In this document: positions 41,945 to 51,196 of the stretch, in pieces | How the letters are laid out: each line of letters opens with the position of its first letter | How positions within the stretch are numbered: the first letter of the stretch is position 1 | NCBI RefSeq assembly: GCF_003853705.1 | Contig: NZ_QTQI01000005.1 | Span: forward strand, 124,001 to 188,000 | DNA from: Burkholderia sp. Bp8992 | Lineage (GTDB): Bacteria; Pseudomonadota; Gammaproteobacteria; Burkholderiales; Burkholderiaceae | DNA: 64,000 nt | Reading direction: 5' to 3' | Program-made: the position numbers and the translations under genes | Notes under the pieces: generated by a model | Database searches by the model: none | Told to the model about the DNA's origin: nothing | The model's input: the letters and a program-made list of their open reading frames with translations, nothing else

Positions 41945-42801
41945 CGGCGCATCCCGCAGGCATCACGGGCGCGCGAACGGGCGCCGCATTCGGTCGCGCG
42001 ATGCCGTGGGTCTTGCGCATCGCCGCGCTCGCGCTGTTGCTGCTGCCATGCATGTGGATGGCGGGCGCGGCTTTCATGCCGACGCTCGAACGCCTCGATC
42101 ATCCGCTGCGGATCTGGCCGGCCGCGCCTACGCTCGAGCATTTCGCATCGGTATGGTCGAACGGCATCGGCGCGCCGCTGTTGAATTCGCTGCTGGTCGG
42201 TTTCGGCACGACGCTGCTCGCGCTGGCGCTCGCGTTTCCGGCCGCGTACGCGCTCGTGCGTCTGCGTTTTCCGGCGCGGCTCGACCTGCTGTTCCTGATG
42301 CTCGTGCTCGCGTTGAAGCTGATGCCGCCGATCACGATCGCGGTGCCGTTGTTCGCACTCGCCAAGCGGCTGCACCTGCTCGATTCGACGCTCGGCCTGA
42401 TGCTCGCGTACCAGATTTATGCGTTGCCGATGGCGATCTGGATGCTGCTCGCGTTCGTACGGGAAGTACCGATCGAGTATGAAGAGGCGGCCTGCATCGA
42501 CGGTGCGGGGCTTGCGCGCCGGCTCGTGCAGATCGTGCTGCCGTTGTGCGCACCGGGGCTGATCGCGACGGCGATCTTCGTGTTCATCGCTGCATGGAAC
42601 GAATTCCTGATCGCGCTGCTGTTCGTGTCGACCCCGAGCCGTTTCACGCTGCCGCTCGCGATTGCCGGCTACGTGACGGAGAACGGCATCGACTGGGGCG
42701 ACCTGATGAGCGCGGGGCTGATGGCATCGCTGCCCACGCTGGCCGTGGCCGGCTATGTGCAGCGCTACCTGTTGCGCGGGTTCGCGGGCGGGCTGAAGTG
42801 A
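41941..42801 (+). CDS. ABC sugar permease, inner-membrane subunit 2
   Basis: 286 aa, MalG/UgpE type. EAA loop: EEAACIDGAGLARRLVQIVLPLCAPGLIATAIF. It overlaps the first permease by 4 bp. No ATP-binding subunit follows: the next gene is the convergent LacI regulator, so a shared ATPase encoded elsewhere must energise this importer. Confidence 0.9.
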   Translation: MTAHPAGITGARTGAAFGRAMPWVLRIAALALLLLPCMWMAGAAFMPTLERLDHPLRIWPAAPTLEHFASVWSNGIGAPLLNSLLVGFGTTLLALALAFPAAYALVRLRFPARLDLLFLMLVLALKLMPPITIAVPLFALAKRLHLLDSTLGLMLAYQIYALPMAIWMLLAFVREVPIEYEEAACIDGAGLARRLVQIVLPLCAPGLIATAIFVFIAAWNEFLIALLFVSTPSRFTLPLAIAGYVTENGIDWGDLMSAGLMASLPTLAVAGYVQRYLLRGFAGGLK

Positions 42802-42845
42802 CGCGCGGCCGTGCCGCGCCCGATGTCACGCCCGATGTCATGCCG

Positions 42846-43868
42846 TCACGCGCAGCTGTCCCGTACCACCTGCGTGACCGGCACGACGCGCGTGCGCGAC
42901 GGGCCGTCGAACGTCTGCATGCGGTCCGCGAGCAGCTCGATCGCCGCGTGCGCGAGGCCGCGCGTGTCCTGCCGCAGCGTCGTCAGCCGGTACGCGTCGT
43001 ACTCGGCGGCCGGAATGTCGTCGAAGCCGATCACGCACAGGTCGTCCGGCACGCGCAACCCGAATTCGCTGCGCGCGACATCGATCACGCCGAGCGCGAG
43101 CAGGTCGGACGAGCAGAACACGCCATCGGGCCGTTCGCTCGCCGCGAACAGTTGCCGTGCTGCATCGACTCCGCCGGCATGGGTGTCGGACGGTGTGTCG
43201 ATCACGTGCGCGAGCGTCGCGTCGAAGGCGTCGCGTTGCCCGATCGCGTGTTCGAATGCCGCGGCGCGCGACCGCGCGCTGTAGCTGGCACCGCGCGGCC
43301 CGACGAACGCAAGCCGGCGCGCGCCGGCCCGCACGAGCCGCTGCGCCGCATGAACGGCCCCCGCCGCGTTGTCGCTGACGACGACGTCGGCACCCGGCAG
43401 GTTCGCCTCGCGGTTGATCATCACGACCGGGATCCGGTGTTCGAGATACTGTTGCGCGACCGACAGCGGCGGCGACGCGGACGTCATGACGAGCCCCGCG
43501 ATCCGGTAGCTGAGCAGCTGTTCGAGCGATTGCCGGACCTGACGCGGATCTTCCGCATTGGTCACGAGCGGCGTGAGCGCACGCTGCCCGAGCGTGGCCA
43601 TCAGGTCCGACAGCAACCGTGCGCGGAACGGGTTCTCGAACCCGGCCGTCACGACGCCGATCATGCTGCTGCGCTGCGTGATCATGTCGCGCGCGATCAG
43701 GTTGACCTGGTAGCCGAGCGCGCGTGCGGCGACCATCACGCGTTCACGGGTTTGCGGTGCGATGCTCGCCGTCGGCGAGAATGCGCGAGATACCGCGGAG
43801 CGCGAGACCCCGGCCCGCGCCGCGACGTCCGACGCCGTTACCCACGGCTTTCTTTCCTTGTCATTCAT
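42846..43868 (-). CDS. LacI-family transcriptional regulator
   Basis: 340 aa. The HTH WVTASDVAARAGVSRSAVSRAFSPTASI and hinge RERVMVAARALGYQVNLIARDM are LacI-type; the effector domain follows (IGVVTAGFENPFRARLLSDLM, SDLLALGVIDVARSEFGLRVPDDLCVIGFDDIPAAEY). The ATG at 43868 is used. It faces the importer and most likely represses it through the palindrome at 39742-39763; LacI-family operators with a central CG match. Its start lies only 6 bp from that of the divergent PI-PLC gene. Confidence 0.92.
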   Translation of the reverse strand: MNDKERKPWVTASDVAARAGVSRSAVSRAFSPTASIAPQTRERVMVAARALGYQVNLIARDMITQRSSMIGVVTAGFENPFRARLLSDLMATLGQRALTPLVTNAEDPRQVRQSLEQLLSYRIAGLVMTSASPPLSVAQQYLEHRIPVVMINREANLPGADVVVSDNAAGAVHAAQRLVRAGARRLAFVGPRGASYSARSRAAAFEHAIGQRDAFDATLAHVIDTPSDTHAGGVDAARQLFAASERPDGVFCSSDLLALGVIDVARSEFGLRVPDDLCVIGFDDIPAAEYDAYRLTTLRQDTRGLAHAAIELLADRMQTFDGPSRTRVVPVTQVVRDSCA

Positions 43869-43874
43869 CGATTC

Positions 43875-44795
43875 ATGATCCCTTCGAGCCACGAAACGTG
43901 CATGCCGCTCGCCGACTGGATGTCGGCGCTCGACGATGCGCGGTTGCTGCATACGCTGACCCTACCGGGCAGCCATGACACCTGTGCGTATACGGTCGAC
44001 GACGGGCTCGTGCGCACGCAGCGCGCACCGCTCGACGCGCAGCTCGCGCACGGCGTGCGGCTGCTCGACATCCGCTGCCGGCACGTGCGCGATGCGTTCG
44101 ACATCCATCACGGCGGCATCGCGCTCGGGATGACGTTCGACGACGTGCTGGCAACCTGTACGCACTTTCTCGATGCGCATCCGCGCGAATGCATCGTGAT
44201 GTCGGTGAAGGACGAGTGGCCGGCGCACGCATGCACGCGCGGTTTCGACGCGACGTTCGACGCGCATCGCGCGCGGCATCCGCGGCTGCGCTGGCATGCC
44301 GGCGGCACGCTGCCCGCGCTCGGCGACGTGCGCGGCGCGGTCGTGCTGCTGCGGCGCTTTCGCAGCGGCCGGCCGCTCGGTATCGACCTGACCGCTTGGC
44401 CCGACAACGCGACGTTCACGATCGATCATCCCGACGGCGCGTTCGTGATCCAGGACGAATACCGCGTGCCGGTGGCCGCGTCGATCGCGTGGAAGTGGCG
44501 CGCGATCGACGCGTTGCTGACGCACCTGCCGCTGCCGGACAGCGGCCGCTGGGCGATCAGTTTCTGCAGCGGGACGGGGATGGGCGCGAATCCGTCCGTG
44601 GTGGCGCACGGCGACGGCAGGGTCCGGGGCATTCATGCGCGGCTGGCCGAACGATTGCGCGAGCAGCGCGGTTCGTATGGCGCGGTGCTGCTCGATTTCT
44701 GCGACGACGACGACTGGGCGCTGGTGCGTGCGCTGATCGAGTGCAACGACCCTATGCCGGAGCCGCGCACGTGGCGCAGGGCGTTTCGCTGTTGA
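43875..44795 (+). CDS. Phosphatidylinositol-specific phospholipase C X-domain protein
   Basis: 306 aa. The PI-PLC X barrel is recognisable: LPGSHDTCAY (catalytic His and Ca/Arg-site Asp), GVRLLDIRCRHVRDAFDIHHGGIAL (Arg and second His), and later GAVVLLRRF and NPSVVAHGD. No signal peptide is evident, which is unusual for a secreted member. An ATG at 43902 is an alternative start and would relax the 6-bp gap to the divergent LacI gene. Substrate may be another phosphodiester. Confidence 0.82.
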   Translation: MIPSSHETCMPLADWMSALDDARLLHTLTLPGSHDTCAYTVDDGLVRTQRAPLDAQLAHGVRLLDIRCRHVRDAFDIHHGGIALGMTFDDVLATCTHFLDAHPRECIVMSVKDEWPAHACTRGFDATFDAHRARHPRLRWHAGGTLPALGDVRGAVVLLRRFRSGRPLGIDLTAWPDNATFTIDHPDGAFVIQDEYRVPVAASIAWKWRAIDALLTHLPLPDSGRWAISFCSGTGMGANPSVVAHGDGRVRGIHARLAERLREQRGSYGAVLLDFCDDDDWALVRALIECNDPMPEPRTWRRAFRC

Positions 44796-44914
44796 TCAGC
44801 GCAGATTCGCGTTGAAGACTGCGAGTGCCTTGGCGTCGAACGTCTGGTGAAAGGCGACGCGATCGAGCGATGGCACGACAGGCGGCAGGCGCAGGCGTCG
44901 TGTGGCCCGTCGGA

Positions 44915-45526
44915 CTACCGCGTCGCGATCGCCACCGCCGCACCGGCCATCGCGGTCGCGCTCGTGCGGTTCGCGATCCGCTTCGCACGTGCCGACGTCA
45001 GGAACGCACGGGCACGCGACGCGAGCAGCGACCAGAAGCAGTCGGCGAGGACCAACACCGCGAGCATCGTGCCGACCAGCTCGGCCCACGCGACGACGCC
45101 GACGTGCGTGAGGTCGACGATGGTCGGCAGCAGCGCGAGATAGAACACCATGATCTTCGGGTTGCCGAGCGTCACGAGCGTGCCGGCGACGAACATGCGC
45201 CACGGCGACTGGCCGCGCGGCAGGTCGTCCGCACCCGTGTCGGTCGGTGCGGTCCACATCTTCCACGCAAGGAACAGCAGGTACGCGACGCCGAGCAGCT
45301 TCAGCACGATCAGGCCCGTCGCGAACGTGCGCGCGAATGCCGACAGCCCCGCGACCGCGAGCGTGAGCCACAGCGCCTCGCCGAGCCACATGGCCGCGAG
45401 GAACGGCAACACGTCGCGCACGCCGTTCGTCAGCACGCGCGCGACGAGCGCGGCGACGCTCGGGCCGGGCGTGCCGGCGGTGACGAGCAGGGCGAAGGCG
45501 AAGACGGCGAGTGCGGACAACGTCAT
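44915..45526 (-). CDS. LysE/RhtB-family amino-acid exporter
   Basis: 203 aa. Helix one LSALAVFAFALLVTAGTPGPSVAALVARVLTNG carries the TPGP motif of the family; five to six hydrophobic segments follow with the typical LLGVAYLLFLAWKMW and LGNPKIMVFYLALLPTIV blocks. Such proteins export amino acids or lactones with protons. It converges with the PI-PLC gene. Confidence 0.9.
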   Translation of the reverse strand: MTLSALAVFAFALLVTAGTPGPSVAALVARVLTNGVRDVLPFLAAMWLGEALWLTLAVAGLSAFARTFATGLIVLKLLGVAYLLFLAWKMWTAPTDTGADDLPRGQSPWRMFVAGTLVTLGNPKIMVFYLALLPTIVDLTHVGVVAWAELVGTMLAVLVLADCFWSLLASRARAFLTSARAKRIANRTSATAMAGAAVAIATR

Positions 45527-45617
45527 GATGGACCTCGTGGATCGGGTGGTCGAATCGATACGTATGAAGTTTCGATTATAGTGACGTCCGTCCAGACTGC
45601 CTGCCTGAATTGCCGTC

Positions 45618-46145
45618 ATGCCTGCATCGATCCTGATTCGCCCCGCCACGCGGGAAGACGCGGCCGCGATGGCCGCCGTGGAAGTCGCCGCCGCGCAGCG
45701 GTTTCGCGAAATCGGCATGATCGACATCGCCGACGGCGAGCCGACCGACGCGGCTGCCGTGCTCGTGCGGATCGACGACGGCCGCGCGTACGTCGCGGTC
45801 GATCCGCAGGGCGCGTGCGTGGGGTTCGCGTTCTACCGGCTGCTCGATGCGCAACGGTTGTATCTGGAGGAACTTGATGTCGCGCCGTCGCATGCGGGGC
45901 AGCGGATCGGCGCGCGCCTGATCGAGCGGATCATGACGCGCGCCGCACAAGACGGCATCGCCGAGGTCGTGCTGTCGACGTTTCGCGGCGCGCCGTGGAA
46001 CGCGCCTTACTACGCGCGCCTCGGTTTTCACATCATCGACGACGCATTGCTCGACGATATGCTGCGCGCGATTCGCGCGCACCACATCTCGCTGGGTCTC
46101 GACGAAACGCAGCGCGTGTTCATGCGCGCGGACGTGCGCGCGTGA
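45618..46145 (+). CDS. GNAT-family N-acetyltransferase
   Basis: 175 aa. The acetyl-CoA-binding Q/RxxGxG/A loop reads VAPSHAGQRIGARLIERIM; the preceding beta-4 is LYLEELDVAP and the pyrophosphate-binding turn follows NAPYYARLGFHI. RidA- or rimI-like substrate cannot be told. It is divergent from LysE and convergent with the ene-reductase. Confidence 0.85.
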   Translation: MPASILIRPATREDAAAMAAVEVAAAQRFREIGMIDIADGEPTDAAAVLVRIDDGRAYVAVDPQGACVGFAFYRLLDAQRLYLEELDVAPSHAGQRIGARLIERIMTRAAQDGIAEVVLSTFRGAPWNAPYYARLGFHIIDDALLDDMLRAIRAHHISLGLDETQRVFMRADVRA

Positions 46146-46163
46146 ACACTTGCGGCTCGGCCG

Positions 46164-47225
46164 TCAGGCCGCGTCGCTCAGCGCCGGGTAGTCGGTGTAA
46201 CCCGTTTCGCCTTCCGCGTAGAACGTCTCCGGCACCGGCTTGTTGAGCGGTGCGCCGATTTCGAGGCGGCGCGGCAGGTCCGGGTTCGCGATGAACAGCT
46301 TGCCCCACGCGATCGCGTCGGCGCTGCCGTTCTCGAGCGCGGCCTGCGCGGTGTCGAGCGTGAACTGCTCGTTTGCAATCAGCGGGCCGCCGAACGCTTC
46401 CTTCAGGCGCGGGCTCAACTGGTCGCCCGAATACGATTCGCGCGTGAAGATGAACGCGATCTTGCGGCGGCCGAGTTCGCGCGCGACGTAGCCGAAGGTT
46501 GCCGCCGGATCGGAATCGCCCATCGTGTGCGCGTCGCCGCGCGGCGCGAGGTGCACGCCGACACGGCCGGCGCCCCACACGTCGATCGCTGCGTCGACCA
46601 CTTCGAGCAGCAGGCGTGCGCGGTTCTCGATCGGGCCGCCGTACGCATCGGTGCGGTGGTTGGTGCTGTCCTGCAGGAACTGGTCGAGCAGGTAGCCGTT
46701 TGCGCCGTGGATCTCGACGCCGTCGAAGCCGGCCGCCTTCGCGTTCTCGGCGCCCTTGCGGTACGCGGCGACGATGCCCGGGATTTCGTCGAGTTCGAGG
46801 GCGCGCGGCGTCACGAACGGACGCGGCGGACGCACGAGGCTCACGTGGCCGCCCGCGGCGATCGCGCTCGGCGCGACCGGCAGGTCGCCATTCAGGAACA
46901 TCGGATCGGAGATCCGGCCGACGTGCCACAGCTGCAGCACGATGCGCCCGCCGGCCGCGTGCACGGACTGCGTCACCTGCTTCCAGCCTGCGACCTGCTC
47001 GTCGGACCAGATGCCCGGCGTGTCTGCATAGCCGACGCCTTGCGGCGTGACCGACGTCGCTTCGGTAATGATCAGGCCGGCCGATGCGCGCTCGGTGTAA
47101 TAGCGGGCCATCAATGCATTCGGCACGCGCGCTTCGCCCGCACGGGAGCGGGTGAGCGGCGCCATCACGATGCGGTTCGGCAGGGTCAGGTCGCCAAGGG
47201 TAACGGGATCGAACAGCGTAGGCAT
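46164..47225 (-). CDS. Old-yellow-enzyme ene-reductase (NemA-like)
   Basis: 353 aa, FMN-dependent. [25 protein letters not shown] is the OYE start, [10 protein letters not shown] and the substrate-binding [25 protein letters not shown] with the His-Asn-type pair, and GWTYAC-equivalent [40 protein letters not shown] follow. It would reduce activated alkenes, quinones or nitro compounds. It lies 69 bp downstream of an ArsR regulator on the same strand, as in electrophile-responsive nemRA-type units. Confidence 0.93.
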   Translation of the reverse strand: MPTLFDPVTLGDLTLPNRIVMAPLTRSRAGEARVPNALMARYYTERASAGLIITEATSVTPQGVGYADTPGIWSDEQVAGWKQVTQSVHAAGGRIVLQLWHVGRISDPMFLNGDLPVAPSAIAAGGHVSLVRPPRPFVTPRALELDEIPGIVAAYRKGAENAKAAGFDGVEIHGANGYLLDQFLQDSTNHRTDAYGGPIENRARLLLEVVDAAIDVWGAGRVGVHLAPRGDAHTMGDSDPAATFGYVARELGRRKIAFIFTRESYSGDQLSPRLKEAFGGPLIANEQFTLDTAQAALENGSADAIAWGKLFIANPDLPRRLEIGAPLNKPVPETFYAEGETGYTDYPALSDAA

Positions 47226-47294
47226 ATCGGAAAACCTCTTCACGAAAGGCGGGAGCACCGTCGCGTCATGTGCGGCGGCGCACCGCATGGCCGG

Positions 47295-47615
47295 TTAGGC
47301 CGTTTGCTGGAGTTCGCGGCGCAGGGCGTCGTGAAATGCGTCGATGACGGCCTCGTTGCGCCGGAAAAACGCCCACTGGCCGATCCGCGTCGACGTCACG
47401 AGCCCCGCGCGCTGCAGCGTGGCGAGGTGCGCGGAGACGGTCGACTGCGACAGCCCGCAGCGCGCGTCGATCTGGCCCGCGCAGACGCCGTGTTCGTACG
47501 GCAGCGTCTGTTGCGGGAAATACTCGCCGGGCGTTTTCAGCCAGACGAGGATCTCCCGGCGCACGGGGTTCGAGAGCGCTTTCAGGATGGCGTCGATGTC
47601 GAGTTCGGTCGGCAT
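47295..47615 (-). CDS. ArsR-family repressor
   Basis: 106 aa winged helix. [16 protein letters not shown] is the family start and [34 protein letters not shown] the recognition helix and wing. One central cysteine pair, C-A-G-Q-I-D-A-R-C, could sense electrophiles or metal. It shares its upstream region, with an inverted repeat at 47670-47689, and precedes the ene-reductase. The ATG at 47615 is used; an extended frame upstream has no ribosome site. Confidence 0.88.
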   Translation of the reverse strand: MPTELDIDAILKALSNPVRREILVWLKTPGEYFPQQTLPYEHGVCAGQIDARCGLSQSTVSAHLATLQRAGLVTSTRIGQWAFFRRNEAVIDAFHDALRRELQQTA

Positions 47616-47993
47616 GGAAGGGTAGGGCGTTTCGGTCCGGCAAACGGGTATCGTCGATTGGCGAATCTTATATCGTGTTTCGACGATATGTTTGAAAGCA
47701 CTGCTGGCTATGGGGTTGATAGGTATTGACATGCAAAAGGAACGTACTTCGCATTTCACTATGTGGTGAATCGACGTAACCAGTTGATATCAATGTGTTT
47801 TATGCCTCGCTGCGTTGGGTGGGCTTGAGTGTCGGCAGGCGTGAGCACGCGTTACCCATCGAGGAAATTGATAGATATTTCCAAGTCGCACGGGGCCCGT
47901 CTGGGTCTTCTCGGGCTTGATGCGTCCCCATCGGTTTTTTACTATGCGGGAGACGCGCCAGCACGTGCGCCCACACCACATCCGAGAGCCTCC
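47616..47993. other. Intergenic region between arsR and the GGDEF gene
   Basis: 378 bp, AT-rich for this window. It holds the ArsR inverted repeat and TTCAC-N6-GTGAA (47754-47769), a short palindrome in the GGDEF-side half. The GGDEF reading frame extends upstream to 47829 but the added residues have no domain and no ribosome site, so I treat it as non-coding. Confidence 0.5.
47670..47689. promoter_or_regulatory. Inverted repeat upstream of arsR, likely operator
   Basis: ATATCGT-N6-ACGATAT, perfect 7-bp arms, 55 bp before the ArsR start, in an AT-rich region with a further GTATCGTCGAT nearby. ArsR-family repressors bind imperfect repeats of this size. Confidence 0.55.
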
Positions 47994-49472
47994 ATGCGAT
48001 CCAAGTCGACTGCCCCCTACACCGTCGTCGTCACTGGGATCGTTATCGCCTGTGCACTGATGGGACTGTGCGCACTGCTGCTGTTCCAGAGCCGCGACGA
48101 TGCGCTCGACCGCGCCCGCGAAACCTCGCGCAATCTCGGCCTGATGGCCGAGCGCGACATCGAGCGCAACGTCGAACTCTACGATCTCTCGCTACAGGCG
48201 GTGCTCCAGGGCCTGCAGCGGCAGGACGTGATGAATTCTCCCGCGAGCCTGCGCCGCGGCGTGCTGTTCGACCACGCGATGACGGCCCGATTTCTCGGCT
48301 CGATGCTGGTGCTCGACGCGGGCGGCAACATCGTCCTGGACTCCGCCAACGACGTGCCGCGCCAGGGCAATTTTTCGGATCGCAAGTACTTCACCGTCCA
48401 TCGCGACAATCCCGACGTCGGGCTTTACGTCAGTGACCCGTTCGCATCGCGGTTGCGGGGCGGGTCGCCCAGCATGGTGCTGTCGCGGCGGGTCTCGAAC
48501 CCTGACGGCTCGTTTGGCGGCATCGCACTGATCGCGATCAACCTCGAGTATTTCCGTCAGCTGTTTGCCGGCCTGTCGCTTGGGCAGCACGGCTCGATGT
48601 CGCTGATCGGCAGTGACGGCATCATGGTGATGCGTTACCCGTACGACGTGCACACGATCGGACGAAACATCAGCAAGGCTGCGACCTTCCAGCGTTTCCA
48701 GACGGCACCCGAGGGTTCCTTTTCGGAAACGTCGTCGATCGACGGGCTGCGCCGCCTCTACTACTTCAAGCACCTGCCGAAGCTGCCGCTGATCATCATG
48801 GTCGCGGAGGCCGAACAGGACATTTATGCCGCCTGGCGGCACCGCGCCGTGACGATCGGCGCGCTGGTGGCCACGTTCGGCGCCGCGTTCATCGCCGTGT
48901 CGGTCATGCTGGGCATCCAGCTGCGGCGCCGGATGCGTGCCGAGTCCGAGCTCGTGCTGCTGGCCCGCACCGATGGGCTCACCGGCCTGAACAATCGACG
49001 CACGTTCGGGGAAGTGCTGGACCGCGAATGGCGCCGCGCGCGCCGGGCGCATTCCGTTTTCTCGCTGCTGTTTGTCGACGTCGACCGCTTCAAGGCATAC
49101 AACGACACGTACGGCCACCAGGCGGGCGACGACGCGCTGGCGGCGGTCGCGCGCTGCATCGGCGAGAACATCCGTCGCCCGGCCGATACCGCGGCGCGCT
49201 ACGGCGGGGAGGAGTTCGTCGTGTTGCTCCCGGATACGCCGCAAACCGGCGCCGCGCAGATTGCCGAGCGCATCCGTGCGGCCATCGATGAACTCGGCCT
49301 CGAGCATGCCGGAAGCGAATACGGGCGCGTCACGGCCAGCATCGGTCTGGCGAGCTGGGCGCCGGAGCAGGAAGGCGAGCCGGGCTCGTTGATCAAGGCG
49401 GCGGACGAAGCGTTGTATTACGCGAAGGCAACGGGCCGCAACAAAGTCGCCACCCTTCAGTCCGTCGATTGA
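47994..49472 (+). CDS. dCACHE-GGDEF diguanylate cyclase
   Basis: 492 aa. Helix one (VVVTGIVIACALMGLCALLLF), a periplasmic dCACHE-type sensor to about residue 290, a second helix (AVTIGALVATFGAAFIAVSVML), then a GGDEF domain with RTDGLTGLNNRRTF, the Mg-site DVDRFKAYNDTYGHQAGD and the catalytic loop ARYGGEEFVVLL (GGEEF, active). No RxxD inhibitory site is seen before it. It would make cyclic di-GMP in response to an external ligand. The 3' end overlaps a truncated gene on the opposite strand by 16 bp. Confidence 0.93.
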   Translation: MRSKSTAPYTVVVTGIVIACALMGLCALLLFQSRDDALDRARETSRNLGLMAERDIERNVELYDLSLQAVLQGLQRQDVMNSPASLRRGVLFDHAMTARFLGSMLVLDAGGNIVLDSANDVPRQGNFSDRKYFTVHRDNPDVGLYVSDPFASRLRGGSPSMVLSRRVSNPDGSFGGIALIAINLEYFRQLFAGLSLGQHGSMSLIGSDGIMVMRYPYDVHTIGRNISKAATFQRFQTAPEGSFSETSSIDGLRRLYYFKHLPKLPLIIMVAEAEQDIYAAWRHRAVTIGALVATFGAAFIAVSVMLGIQLRRRMRAESELVLLARTDGLTGLNNRRTFGEVLDREWRRARRAHSVFSLLFVDVDRFKAYNDTYGHQAGDDALAAVARCIGENIRRPADTAARYGGEEFVVLLPDTPQTGAAQIAERIRAAIDELGLEHAGSEYGRVTASIGLASWAPEQEGEPGSLIKAADEALYYAKATGRNKVATLQSVD

Positions 49473-49690
49473 TCGGGAATCCGGGTGTCAGGCACCGACA
49501 GCAGCCAGATGTCGGCGGGCTCGATCAGCTGTAGATCATCGACCGGCCGTCCGGTGCCGACGATCTCGACAGCGGCACGCGCGTACGCGTTGTCGCGAGC
49601 GTAGATCTGCCCGACGTCGACAACGGGGTTCGCGACGATCGGATTGCCGAGCGTCTTGCCGCCGCCTCCGGCACCCACGATGGTCAGTCG
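49457..49690 (-). pseudogene. 5' remnant of a Rossmann/DUF2520-like gene
   Basis: The frame reads RLTIVGAGGGGKTLGNPIVANPVVDVGQIYARD...VDDLQLIEPADIWLLSVPDTRI and stops at 49457. The start resembles the N-terminal 70 residues of DUF2520-type Rossmann proteins (GxGxxGKTLG, W-L-L-x-V-P-D), but the rest is missing and the frame runs into the convergent GGDEF gene. No ATG lies before the homology. It is probably a deletion remnant at an island edge. Confidence 0.55.
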
Positions 49691-49744
49691 GGACCCGGCG
49701 ATTCCCTGGCGACGGCCCGAACGGCCGTAGCGTCGTTGCGGCGG

Positions 49745-51193
49745 TCAATCGTGCTTGATCGCGATGGTCTTGAGCGCGGTAAAGCCGAGCAATGCCTCAA
49801 AGCCTTTCTCACGGCCATATCCGCTTGCCTTCACGCCGCCGAACGGCAGTTCCACGCCGCCGCCGGCGCCGTAGTTGTTGATGAAGACCTGTCCGGCCTG
49901 CAGCTTGCGCGCGAGCCGCAGCGCGCGGGCGCCGTCGCGCGTCCAGACGCCCGCGACGAGGCCATACTGCGTGCCGTTCGCGAGCGCGACCGCCGCGTCT
50001 TCGTCGTCGAACGGCATGGCCGCGAGCACGGGGCCGAATACCTCTTCCTGCGCGAGTTCGCTGTCGGGCGGCACGTCGCGGAACAGGACCGCTTCCTGGT
50101 AATAGCCTGCCCCCGATGCGCCGGCCGCGATGGTGCCGCGCGCCGCCACGCGAATGCCGTCGGCCTGCGCACGCTCGACGATGGCGCGGACCCGCGCATG
50201 CTGCTTTGCGTTGACGAGCGGCCCCATCTCCAGGTTCATCGACGGCGGCCCCGAACGCAGCCGCGCAAATTGCTGGGCGAGACGATCGAGCACGCGCTCG
50301 TACACGGTGCGCTGGACGAGCAGGCGGCTGCCGGCCGAGCAGGTTTGCCCTGCGTTCTGCACGATTGCGTTGATGATGACGGGCAGCGCCTGGTCGAAGT
50401 CGGCATCGTCGAACAGCAGTTGCGGCGACTTGCCGCCCAGCTCGAGTACCGCCGGGCAGTGACGCTCGGCGGCCGCGCGGCCGACCAGCGCACCCGTTCC
50501 GGTCGAGCCGGTAAACGAGACGTGACGAATGCCGGGATGGGCCGACAGCGCCGCGCCGGCTTCGCCGCCCAAGCCCGTGACGACGTTGACGGTGCCGGCC
50601 GGAAAGCCGACTTCGGCCGCGATTTCGGCCAGCCGCAGAATGGACAGGCTCGCATCCTCGGCCGGCTTGACCACGCACGCATTGCCGGCGGCGAGCGACG
50701 CGCCGACCGAGCGGCCGTAGATCTGCATCGGGTAATTCCACGGAATGATGTGGCCGGTCACGCCGATCGGTTCACGCACCGTCAATACCGTGAACCCGGC
50801 GGTATAGGGCAGTGTGTCGCCGTGCAGCTTGTCGACGCATCCGGCGTAGTACTGGAGGTAGCGCGCGAGCACCGCTGCGTCGGTACGCGCGGTGTTCAGC
50901 GCCTTGCCCGTGTCGCGTGCCTCGAGCTGCGCGAGTTCGTCCGCATGCTGCGAGACGGCGGCGGCGTACGCGAACAGCAAGTTGCTGCGCTCGACCGGCG
51001 ACAGCCTCGCCCACGGGCCGTCGAGCGTGTCGCCCATCGCGCGCTGTGCCGCGGAAACGGCGTGCTGCACGTCCGTCGCATCGCCGCGCGCGATCGTCGC
51101 GAACGGTTCGCCGGTGCTCGGGTCGACGACGTCGATCCGCGCGCCGGTATTCGGCGCGACGCGGGCGTTGTCGATGTAGTGATCAAATTGCAT
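49745..51193 (-). CDS. NAD(P)-dependent aldehyde dehydrogenase of the tartrate island
   Basis: 482 aa. Catalytic Cys in NAGQTCSAGSRLLV, Glu in LELGGKSP, NAD-binding GSTGTGALV and the QEEVFGPVLA and ELPFGGVKASGYGREKG blocks are complete. It lies 3 bp downstream of tartrate dehydrogenase in one transcript. It may oxidise a semialdehyde (for example a tartronate or succinate-type intermediate), but the assignment is from context. Confidence 0.88.
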   Translation of the reverse strand: MQFDHYIDNARVAPNTGARIDVVDPSTGEPFATIARGDATDVQHAVSAAQRAMGDTLDGPWARLSPVERSNLLFAYAAAVSQHADELAQLEARDTGKALNTARTDAAVLARYLQYYAGCVDKLHGDTLPYTAGFTVLTVREPIGVTGHIIPWNYPMQIYGRSVGASLAAGNACVVKPAEDASLSILRLAEIAAEVGFPAGTVNVVTGLGGEAGAALSAHPGIRHVSFTGSTGTGALVGRAAAERHCPAVLELGGKSPQLLFDDADFDQALPVIINAIVQNAGQTCSAGSRLLVQRTVYERVLDRLAQQFARLRSGPPSMNLEMGPLVNAKQHARVRAIVERAQADGIRVAARGTIAAGASGAGYYQEAVLFRDVPPDSELAQEEVFGPVLAAMPFDDEDAAVALANGTQYGLVAGVWTRDGARALRLARKLQAGQVFINNYGAGGGVELPFGGVKASGYGREKGFEALLGFTALKTIAIKHD

Positions 51194-51196
51194 GGG

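Noticed and set aside
44796-44914. Minus-strand frame ending in a protein-like C-terminus (FHQTFDAKALAVFNANLR) between PI-PLC and LysE
   Set aside because: Looks like the end of a real protein, but only about 26 codons are convincing and no start or family could be supported.
47829-47993. N-terminal extension of the GGDEF protein by 55 residues
   Set aside because: No domain, no ribosome site, and it would place cytoplasmic polar sequence before a normal first membrane helix; ATG at 47994 is preferred.
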